A stretch of 5,773 nucleotides of DNA, from positions 1-5,773 of the forward strand of contig CAMIIY010000149.1 in NCBI GenBank assembly GCA_946221045.1. The letters run 5' to 3'. Position numbers and translations under genes: made by a program. Source of the DNA: an uncultured Oceanospirillaceae bacterium. GTDB lineage: Bacteria; Pseudomonadota; Gammaproteobacteria; Pseudomonadales; Balneatricaceae. Below, in pieces: positions 1 to 5,773 of this stretch. The notes beneath the pieces are model-generated. The model was given only the letters and a program-made list of their open reading frames with translations, did not search any database and was not told where the DNA came from. Positions within the stretch are counted from its first letter, which is position 1. The number at the start of each line of letters is the position of its first letter.

Positions 1-992
1 CCACCAATCCGATTGTAGACAGCCCCGCCGTAGCCGAACTGATCAAAGATCGCTGCGAAGAGACCGGCATCACCCGTATTCTGCCCATGGGCGCCCTGAC
101 CAAAGGGCTTGAGGGTGACCAGCTGGCGCCCCTCTACGCACTGGCTTCTTCCGGCTGCGTGGCCTTCAGCAATGCCCGTAACCCCTTTACCAGTTCCCGG
201 GTACTCAACCGCGCTCTGGAATATGCTGCCACCCACGACCTGCTGGTGATCTTCAATCCTGAAGATGCCGCACTGGCCGAAGGCGGTTGCATGCACGACG
301 ACACTACCAGTACCCGCCTGGGCCTGAACGGTATCCCGAGCACTGCAGAAACCATTGAAGTTGCCCGCTGCCTGCTGCTGGTCGAACAAACCGGAGTACG
401 TGCTCACTTTGGTCAGATCTCCTGTGAGCGCTCAGTTCATATGATTGCGGAAGCGAGGGAACGGGGACTGCCAGTCACCGCTGATGTTGCGATTCAGAAC
501 CTGCTGTTGATTGATGAAAACGTCAACGGCTTTAACAGTGCGTTTCATCTGCAACCGCCCCTGCGCAGCCAGCTGGACCGTGCCGGCCTGATTCAGGGCC
601 TGATCACCGGTGCAATTCAGGCGATCTGTTCCAACCATCACCCGCTGGAAAAAGCCGCCAAGGAAGCTCCTTTTGCCAACACGGAGCCGGGCATGACCGG
701 GCTGGAAACCCTGTTATCCTTATCGCTGATGCTGGTTGAACAGCAGATTCTGGAACTGCCGCAGCTGATCGAAAAGCTGACACTGGCACCTGCCAAAATC
801 CTGGGTATTGATGTCGGCCAGCTGTCCGTAGGCAGCCGAGCCGATATCTGTATTTTTAATCCCGAGCTGAACTGGTCACTGACACCGGATACATCCTATT
901 CCCGCGGTAAAAACACCCCGTTTATGGGCCATCCACTGCGTGGCAAAGTGACACACACGCTGATGAACGGCCAAACCGTATTTTCGCTCTGA
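1..992 (+). CDS. pyrC': Non-catalytic dihydroorotase-like protein PyrC' (5'-truncated by window edge)
   Basis: The reading frame is open from base 3 and ends at a TGA (990-992), giving about 329 residues. Family members are usually about 420 residues, so roughly 90 N-terminal residues lie outside the window. The ATG at 87 is internal: the 28 codons before it encode family sequence (TNPIVDSPAV...). The fold is that of type I dihydroorotases, with the C-terminal amidohydrolase signature (LAPAKILGI...GSRADICIFNP). The catalytic residues are gone: the usual SDDG reads SNAR (168-179), the HxED histidine is Asn (FNPED, codon 255-257), the HVS histidine is Gln (HFGQIS, 414-416), the PHH pair reads IQN (around 492-500), and the DHAP aspartate is Asn (SNHHP, 633-635). 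In Pseudomonas such a protein is needed structurally to assemble the aspartate carbamoyltransferase PyrB dodecamer in pyrimidine synthesis. pyrB is expected just upstream but is not visible. Activity loss is inferred from the replaced residues. Confidence 0.9.
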   Translation, partial: TNPIVDSPAVAELIKDRCEETGITRILPMGALTKGLEGDQLAPLYALASSGCVAFSNARNPFTSSRVLNRALEYAATHDLLVIFNPEDAALAEGGCMHDDTTSTRLGLNGIPSTAETIEVARCLLLVEQTGVRAHFGQISCERSVHMIAEARERGLPVTADVAIQNLLLIDENVNGFNSAFHLQPPLRSQLDRAGLIQGLITGAIQAICSNHHPLEKAAKEAPFANTEPGMTGLETLLSLSLMLVEQQILELPQLIEKLTLAPAKILGIDVGQLSVGSRADICIFNPELNWSLTPDTSYSRGKNTPFMGHPLRGKVTHTLMNGQTVFSL

Positions 993-1017
993 GCGCTAAA
1001 AACGACCGCTGACAGCC

Positions 1018-1048
1018 TTAATGCCCTGACAGGATGACAGGGCATTGA
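1018..1048 (+). terminator. Hairpin downstream of pyrC', possible terminator
   Basis: AATGCCCTG (1020-1028) and CAGGGCATT (1038-1046) form a perfect 9-bp stem with a 9-nt loop. A T-G wobble and a T-A pair could extend it to 1018 and 1048. It starts 25 bases after the pyrC' stop, where a terminator would be expected. No T-run follows (the next bases are GAATTAACC), so it is at best an imperfect intrinsic terminator. It could instead protect the 3' end of the transcript. Confidence 0.45.
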
Positions 1049-1071
1049 ATTAACCCTACACTGGCTATACG
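1045..1071 (+). promoter_or_regulatory. Weak candidate sigma-70 promoter for the sensor gene
   Basis: TTGAAT (1045-1050) could be a -35 box and TATACG (1066-1071) a -10 box, each matching consensus at four of six positions. The 15-bp spacer is shorter than the preferred 17. The -35 overlaps the right arm of the preceding hairpin. A promoter is expected here because the sensor gene follows a hairpin and a 108-bp gap, but this particular choice is tentative. Confidence 0.2.
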
Positions 1072-1080
1072 TTTAAAACG

Positions 1081-1085
1081 AAGGA
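1081..1085 (+). promoter_or_regulatory. Ribosome binding site of the sensor gene
   Basis: AAGGA lies 15 bases before the ATG at 1101, which is longer than the usual 5-9. A weaker GGA at 1088-1090 is 10 bases away. The frame has a stop at 1074-1076 and no other ATG, GTG or TTG between it and 1101, so 1101 is the earliest possible start. Its use is supported by the signal peptide that follows directly. Confidence 0.5.
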
Positions 1086-1100
1086 TCGGACCGATACGCC

Positions 1101-4100
1101 ATGGCTGGGACTCACCTATTCCAGCGACCTATCTGGTCGCTGGTGTTGTTTGCAGTTTGTGTTTTATCCCCACTCAGGCTGGTTCATGCCATGCCGGATG
1201 CGGGTACGCCACTTGATCTTACACCCGCTGAGCAGCAGTGGATTGCAGCACACCCCGTCGTCAGTATCGCATTTGATGGCCACTATGCGCCGTATAGCTT
1301 TCTGGGCAAGGACGGCAAGTTTGCCGGCGTTGCCGTCGATATCACCCGGGAAGTGTTTAACCGGGCCGGTCTACAGCTTGAACACCATCCCGAAGGCAAA
1401 TGGAACACACTCTACAACGATGCCCTGAAACGGGACGTGGATGTGATCGCAACACTGGTCAAACTCCCGGGGCGCGAAACCTGGTTCAATTTCAGCCGGC
1501 CCTACCTGTCACTCAGCCAGTACATCATCACCCGCAAACAGTCGCTGCATCAGATTCATAACAAAGGTGACCTGAAAGGGCTCAGGGTGGCCATGGTGAC
1601 TGGCTACTCCATGGCAGAAATTGTGCTGCGGGAATACCCCTCCATTGAGCCGGTTTTTGTGGACACCCTTGACGAGGCCCTGCAGGCAGTGGACCGGGGA
1701 GAGGCTGAAGCCACCATCGCTGATATTGGCATGGCTCACTACCTGATCCGCCTGCATCAGCTGAATAATCTGGCCTATGCCGCCCTTTACTCCGCCGATC
1801 AGTCAAGACAGGCCTATGGGGTCCGTAATGACTGGCCCGAGTTAACCGGCATTCTTAACAAAGCGCTGGCTACACTCACGGAGCAGGAGTTGCTCAACAT
1901 CTACGCCCGCTGGACACTGCCCAATATTCCGCAAATCAGTAACGACCTGTTTGGCCTGACACCCCGTTTCAACGACACACAACAAACCTGGCTGGAAGCC
2001 CAGCCCCCGATTCGGGTTGGGGTTATGTCCTCCTGGCCCCCGATTAATTACCTGAACAGCCAGAATGAACCCGATGGTATCGGTGCTGACTATTTGCAGG
2101 AATTGAACCGGATGATGGGCGGCAAGCTGACCCCTGTCTATGGTGACTGGAAAACCCTGTATCAGGATCTGGAGCAGGGCAACATCGATGTGCTAATGGA
2201 CCTGACTCCGTCACCTGAACGGGCACAGTCCTTCCTCTTTACCCCCGCTTACCTGAATATTCCCCACGTCATTGTGGCGCGTAAGGAGAGCCCGCCACTG
2301 ACCTCAGAAGCCGATCTGCAAGGTTCAACCCTTGCCCTTGAGGAAGGGTTTGGCAACGTGCAATATTTCGCCGACAAATACCCTCAGGTCAGTCTCAAAC
2401 TTTACCCCTCCACCCGCGAAGCACTGAATGCTGTCTCCCGGGGAGATGCAGATGCCTATGCTGGCAATAGAGCAGTTGCCCTGCATATTATTTCCCACGA
2501 GCTGATTACCAACCTGCGTATTCATGGCGAACTGCAAAAAGAGGGGTCGGTACTGGCGTTTGGTATTCGCAAAGACAAACCCATGCTGGCGAGCATTTTT
2601 GAGCAGGCCCTGAACTCAATTACCCCTCAGGTCAAAGAGCGTATAAACCTGCGCTGGATTGGCGGCGACCAGAGTTTTGTCGCCACGAATCTGACCCCTC
2701 AGGAGCAGGCCTGGTTAAAGGCCAATCCGGTGATTCGGCTGGCCTCGGATATCAGCTGGCCGCCCTATGAAAGCATCGACAAGAATGGCCAGTATCAGGG
2801 CATTGCCGCTGACTACATCAGCCTGCTGGAAACCCGCCTTGGAGTGCAGTTTCAAACCTCACCGGCGAAGTCCTGGCAAACCATCACCGAGATGGTGCGC
2901 AACCGCGAACTGGATATGTTTCCGGCGGCCATGAAAACCGAACAACGGCTGACCTATGCCGAGTTTACCCGACCTTACATTTTCTCACCCATGGTCATCG
3001 TGACCCGAAAAGATGTGGGCTACATTGAAGATCTGGCCAGCCTTGGCGACAAACCGGTGGCGATTGAAGCGGGCTATGCCTCCTATGACCTTCTGAGCCA
3101 GAGCGGTCTGAATCTTAATCTTAAACCCTATACCGACAGCCTGTCGGCCATGCTGGCAGTGTCCAGTGGCAAAGCGTTTGCCTACATCGGCAATATTGCG
3201 ACGCTGGGCCAGTTGATGCAGCAATCCGGCATTACCAACCTGAAAGTATCCGGCCAGACTCCCTATCAGTTTGAACTGGCGATGGGGGTCCGCAAGGACT
3301 GGCCTTTGCTGACCTCCATTATGCAAAAAGCGCTGGACAGCATTACGGCGGAAGAAAAACACGCCATTCTGAAAAAATGGGTCGACATTAAATTTGATAC
3401 CCCTCTGGATCTGACCCGGCTCTGGTACTTAGCCGCTGGGGCTGTGGGCATCGCCTTGTTAAGCCTGTTCTGGAACTTTGCCCTGAATCGAAAAGTACGC
3501 CAGCGCACCCGCCAGTTACAGCATCAGGCTAGGTTCGACAGCCTGACAGCATTGCCGAACCGGACGCAGGTGCTGGAGCAACTGGAAGCCCAGCTGCACC
3601 CGATGATTGGCAGTGCCGATCCACTGGCTGTGCTGTTTATTGATCTGGATGACTTTAAACGGATCAATGACACCCTCGGCCATGAGACCGGCGATCAGAT
3701 CCTGATTCAGGCCGGGCAACGACTGGGCGAAACGGTGCGTGACCGCGACATTGTCGGTCGCCTGGGTGGCGACGAATTTGTGATTCTGCTGTTTGGCTTG
3801 CTGCAGGCGGATGATGCCCGTCGGGTCGCCGAGAAACTGCACCAGTTATTTTCTGAACCTTTCTGCATTGGCGGCCGTGAGCTGGTCCTCACCTGCAGTA
3901 TCGGCATTGCACTCTATCCCGCCGATGGTCGCGATTCCTCAGAGCTGCTGCGTAATGCCGATACAGCCATGTATCACTCGAAAAAGCTGGGCCGCAATAC
4001 CTTTTCTTTCTATACCACCAGCATGAACCAGATGATTCAGCGTAACCTTGAGCTGGAAGAGCAGATGCATGGTGCTCTGGAACGAAACGAATTCTATCTC

Positions 4101-4853
4101 TGCTATCAACCGCAGGTGGATGCAGCCAGTAGTACGATCATCGGCTTTGAAGCACTGCTGCGCTGGAAAAACCCGGCGTTGGGCAATGTTTATCCGGATG
4201 AGTTTATTCCGATTGCCGAGCATAACGGCATGATTGTACCCATTGGAAAGTTTGTTCTGAAACAGGGTCTGCAATTGCTGAAGCGGTTGCAACAGGACTT
4301 CAGTCGGGATTACACCCTTTCGGTCAACCTCTCACCGCGCCAGTTCCGCGATACCCGGCTGGTGGGGGGCATTATCGAAACCCTGCAGGACTGTGGCATT
4401 GCGGCCCGTTCACTGGATCTGGAAATCACAGAAGGCGTACTGCTCAGTGGTCTGGCTTATGTGGAAGAAACCCTGACCAGTCTGAAAGAGATCGGGGTCC
4501 ACCTGTCCATGGATGACTTCGGCTCCGGTTATTCCTCCCTGAGTTACCTGCGCAACTATCCCTTCGACAGCCTTAAAATTGACCGCGAATTTATCATGGA
4601 TATCACGGCAGACAGCTCCGATCTGAATCTGGTGAAAGGCACAATCGCCATGGCTCACAGCCTGAACCTGACGGTTGTTGCCGAAGGCGTGGAAACTCCT
4701 GAGCAGGCTAACCTGCTGAAATCACTGCAGTGTGATCTGCTTCAGGGTTACTTATTCAGCAAGCCATTGCCGGAAAATGAGCTCATCGACTATCTGGAAC
4801 ACGACAACAACAGACTAAAAGCGCTGCAAAACAGCCCGGTTAACAGCGACTAA
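1101..4853 (+). CDS. Membrane cyclic-di-GMP synthase/phosphodiesterase with three periplasmic solute-binding domains
   Basis: A 1250-residue protein predicted to sense periplasmic solutes and set cytoplasmic cyclic-di-GMP. Residues 1-30 are a signal peptide (hydrophobic core about 12-27, likely cut after VHA). Three family-3 solute-binding domains follow at about 40-285, 286-530 and 531-765, then one membrane helix (774-793) and a short basic linker. The GGDEF domain (about 811-970) has GGDEF at 889-893, D848, N856 and D865 at the usual metal and substrate sites, and an RxxD inhibitory site (R880-D883). The EAL domain (about 984-1235) keeps Q1003, E1017, N1076, E1108, D1138/D1139, K1159, E1195 and Q1215, so both domains look able to work. 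No HAMP, PAS or phosphoacceptor domain is seen. It is preceded by a hairpin after pyrC' and converges on pilU, so it is probably transcribed alone. Ligands and net enzyme direction are unknown. I know of no gene name for it. Confidence 0.93.
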   Translation: MAGTHLFQRPIWSLVLFAVCVLSPLRLVHAMPDAGTPLDLTPAEQQWIAAHPVVSIAFDGHYAPYSFLGKDGKFAGVAVDITREVFNRAGLQLEHHPEGKWNTLYNDALKRDVDVIATLVKLPGRETWFNFSRPYLSLSQYIITRKQSLHQIHNKGDLKGLRVAMVTGYSMAEIVLREYPSIEPVFVDTLDEALQAVDRGEAEATIADIGMAHYLIRLHQLNNLAYAALYSADQSRQAYGVRNDWPELTGILNKALATLTEQELLNIYARWTLPNIPQISNDLFGLTPRFNDTQQTWLEAQPPIRVGVMSSWPPINYLNSQNEPDGIGADYLQELNRMMGGKLTPVYGDWKTLYQDLEQGNIDVLMDLTPSPERAQSFLFTPAYLNIPHVIVARKESPPLTSEADLQGSTLALEEGFGNVQYFADKYPQVSLKLYPSTREALNAVSRGDADAYAGNRAVALHIISHELITNLRIHGELQKEGSVLAFGIRKDKPMLASIFEQALNSITPQVKERINLRWIGGDQSFVATNLTPQEQAWLKANPVIRLASDISWPPYESIDKNGQYQGIAADYISLLETRLGVQFQTSPAKSWQTITEMVRNRELDMFPAAMKTEQRLTYAEFTRPYIFSPMVIVTRKDVGYIEDLASLGDKPVAIEAGYASYDLLSQSGLNLNLKPYTDSLSAMLAVSSGKAFAYIGNIATLGQLMQQSGITNLKVSGQTPYQFELAMGVRKDWPLLTSIMQKALDSITAEEKHAILKKWVDIKFDTPLDLTRLWYLAAGAVGIALLSLFWNFALNRKVRQRTRQLQHQARFDSLTALPNRTQVLEQLEAQLHPMIGSADPLAVLFIDLDDFKRINDTLGHETGDQILIQAGQRLGETVRDRDIVGRLGGDEFVILLFGLLQADDARRVAEKLHQLFSEPFCIGGRELVLTCSIGIALYPADGRDSSELLRNADTAMYHSKKLGRNTFSFYTTSMNQMIQRNLELEEQMHGALERNEFYLCYQPQVDAASSTIIGFEALLRWKNPALGNVYPDEFIPIAEHNGMIVPIGKFVLKQGLQLLKRLQQDFSRDYTLSVNLSPRQFRDTRLVGGIIETLQDCGIAARSLDLEITEGVLLSGLAYVEETLTSLKEIGVHLSMDDFGSGYSSLSYLRNYPFDSLKIDREFIMDITADSSDLNLVKGTIAMAHSLNLTVVAEGVETPEQANLLKSLQCDLLQGYLFSKPLPENELIDYLEHDNNRLKALQNSPVNSD
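1218..3395 (+). repeat. Three diverged ~240-residue solute-binding repeats within the sensor protein
   Basis: Each unit opens with a related boundary motif: LTPAEQQWIAAHP (residue 40), LTPRFNDTQQTWLEAQP (286) and LTPQEQAWLKANP (531). Next comes a ligand-site segment (HYAPYSF, SWPPINY, SWPPYES), an Arg followed by an F-[ST]-x-[PA]-Y-like segment (R125, R374, R616), and a closing helix ending in W (YARW, NLRW, LKKW). This indicates internal duplication of a family-3 periplasmic binding domain. The copies are well diverged in protein sequence, so the duplication is old or the units were recruited separately. Confidence 0.8.
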
Positions 4854-4880
4854 AAAGCCGGCTCATTGGCCGGCTTTGTT
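4854..4880. terminator. Bidirectional intrinsic terminator between the sensor gene and pilU
   Basis: AAAGCCGGC (4854-4862) pairs perfectly with GCCGGCTTT (4869-4877) around a 6-nt loop, giving a GC-rich 9-bp stem. On the + strand it starts right after the sensor stop codon and ends in CTTTGTTG, a short T-rich tail. On the - strand the stem is followed by further T residues from the + strand A-run at 4852-4856, so it should end pilU transcription more efficiently. One hairpin serving both convergent genes is typical of such tight gaps; it fills most of the 41 bp. Confidence 0.85.
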
Positions 4881-4894
4881 GAACCCGTTTCCGC

Positions 4895-5773
4895 TTACAG
4901 GGAACGGAACTCCTCATCTTCTTCATCCAGATAGTCATCCTCACCCTGCAGCGAGAACAACGCCTCTTCCTGGACACCCAGCTCCGGATTGGTATCCGCG
5001 CTGAGTTTGATCAGCAGACGCAGGTCGTTAGCAGAGTCTGCGTGGGCCAGTGCTGTCTCATAGGTCACTACACCGTCACGGTAGAGTTCAAACAATGACT
5101 GGTCGAAGGTCTGCATGCCCAGGTTAGTGGATTTTTTGATCACCTCCTTCAGCTCATGCACCTCACCCTTACGGATCAGGTCCTGCATCAGCGGGGTATT
5201 GATCATGACTTCGATGGCAGCACGGCGGCCCTTGCCATCTTTGGTCGGCAGCAGCTGCTGCGCCACAATCGCTTTCAGGTTAAGCGAGAGGTCCATCCAC
5301 AGCTGGTCATGGTTTTCCGGCGGGAAGAAACTGATGATACGGTCCAGCGCCTGGTTAGCGTTGTTGGCGTGCAGGGTTGCCAGTGTCAGGTGACCGGTTT
5401 CCGCGAAGGTCAGACCATACTGCATGGTGTCTTTGGTTCGGATCTCACCCATCAGAATCACATCCGGTGCCTGACGCAGGGTATTCTTCAGCGCCACACC
5501 AAAGGAGTCGGTATCCAGGCCAACTTCACGCTGGGTAATGATACTCTGCTTGTGATCGTGCACGTACTCGATCGGGTCTTCGATGGTGATGATATGACCC
5601 CGGTGGTTGGTATTGCGGTAATCGATCATCGATGCCAGCGAGGTCGACTTACCGGTAGACGTACCACCCACAAACAGGATCAGGCCACGCTTGGTCATCG
5701 CCAGATCTTTCAGGATCGGTGGCAGGTGCAGCTCTTCCATATTGGGGATGTAATCACTGATTTTACGCAACAC
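4895..5773 (-). CDS. pilU: Type IV pilus twitching-motility ATPase PilU (N-terminus beyond window edge)
   Basis: The 292 visible residues are the C-terminal three quarters of a PilT/PilU-family hexameric ATPase, which acts at the cytoplasmic base of the type IV pilus during retraction. Fragment numbering: Walker A GGTSTGKST at 36-44, Asp box ITIEDPIEY at 62-70, Walker B ending in VILMGE (105-110), and His box TGHLTLATLHAN at 126-137. PilU rather than PilT is favoured by the Walker A spelling (PilT has GPTGSGKS), by PLMQDLIRKGE (194-204) where PilT carries AIRNLIRE, and by the ending TFDQSLFELY...ADSANDLRLLIKL. The C-terminal tail is strongly acidic (residues 268-289). The family is about 380 residues long, so about 90 are missing. 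The GTG at the window edge is an internal Val codon, not a start. pilT is expected upstream, outside the window. Confidence 0.93.
   Translation of the reverse strand: MLRKISDYIPNMEELHLPPILKDLAMTKRGLILFVGGTSTGKSTSLASMIDYRNTNHRGHIITIEDPIEYVHDHKQSIITQREVGLDTDSFGVALKNTLRQAPDVILMGEIRTKDTMQYGLTFAETGHLTLATLHANNANQALDRIISFFPPENHDQLWMDLSLNLKAIVAQQLLPTKDGKGRRAAIEVMINTPLMQDLIRKGEVHELKEVIKKSTNLGMQTFDQSLFELYRDGVVTYETALAHADSANDLRLLIKLSADTNPELGVQEEALFSLQGEDDYLDEEDEEFRSL

Noticed and set aside
87..992. ATG at 87 as the true start of the first gene
   Set aside because: The frame stays open to the left edge and the upstream codons encode conserved dihydroorotase-family sequence, so the gene begins outside the window.
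993..1100. Riboswitch, such as a cyclic-di-GMP aptamer, in the leader of the sensor gene
   Set aside because: The gap is 108 bp, with one simple hairpin near the previous gene and no multi-helix aptamer core that I can recognise.
1146..1160. Lipoprotein signal around C20 of the sensor protein
   Set aside because: The residues before the Cys are F-A-V, and a lipobox needs a small residue (G, A or S) at -1. A normal signal peptidase I site (VHA) follows at residue 30.
2985..3362. 125-residue open frame on the - strand inside the sensor gene
   Set aside because: It lies wholly within a well-supported domain-coding region on the other strand, has no recognisable domain, and is one of many such shadow frames here.
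3939..4292. 117-residue open frame on the - strand opposite the GGDEF-EAL junction
   Set aside because: It is a shadow of conserved coding sequence with no family resemblance and no ribosome binding site that I can see.
5115..5393. 92-residue + strand open frame opposite pilU
   Set aside because: It is antisense to conserved ATPase sequence and its product looks like a low-complexity Ser/Arg/Leu-rich shadow.
5771..5773. GTG at the right edge as the start of pilU
   Set aside because: It encodes an internal Val. PilT/PilU proteins have about 90 more residues before this point.

Overview
The window fits a gammaproteobacterium of the Pseudomonadales/Oceanospirillales type (Pseudomonas or Marinobacter relatives). 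The evidence is the non-catalytic dihydroorotase homologue PyrC', which accompanies aspartate carbamoyltransferase in pseudomonads, and the type IV pilus ATPase PilU. From memory, these two loci also lie within several genes of each other in Pseudomonas aeruginosa. Genus is not resolvable from this window. Base composition looks uniform, with no sign of a mobile element, CRISPR array, tRNA or rRNA.

Layout, left to right. (1) Bases 1-992, + strand: the C-terminal ~329 residues of PyrC', with the metal-binding residues of a working dihydroorotase replaced. (2) Bases 993-1100: a 108-bp intergenic stretch with a perfect 9-bp hairpin, a weak candidate promoter, two 11-bp interrupted palindromes and a ribosome binding site. 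(3) Bases 1101-4853, + strand: one 1250-residue membrane protein with a signal peptide, three tandem periplasmic solute-binding (Venus-flytrap) domains, one transmembrane helix, then cytoplasmic GGDEF and EAL domains. (4) Bases 4854-4894: a 41-bp gap with a bidirectional intrinsic terminator. (5) Bases 4895-5773, - strand: the C-terminal 292 residues of PilU, converging on the sensor gene.

The central gene is the most interesting item. It looks like a three-input periplasmic sensor for small solutes that controls cyclic-di-GMP through both a synthase and a phosphodiesterase domain, each with an apparently complete set of catalytic residues. Its place beside a pilus-retraction gene makes control of twitching or surface attachment a reasonable guess, but convergent orientation means they are not co-transcribed. 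I see no wholly new multi-gene system; the novelty lies in the architecture of this single protein.
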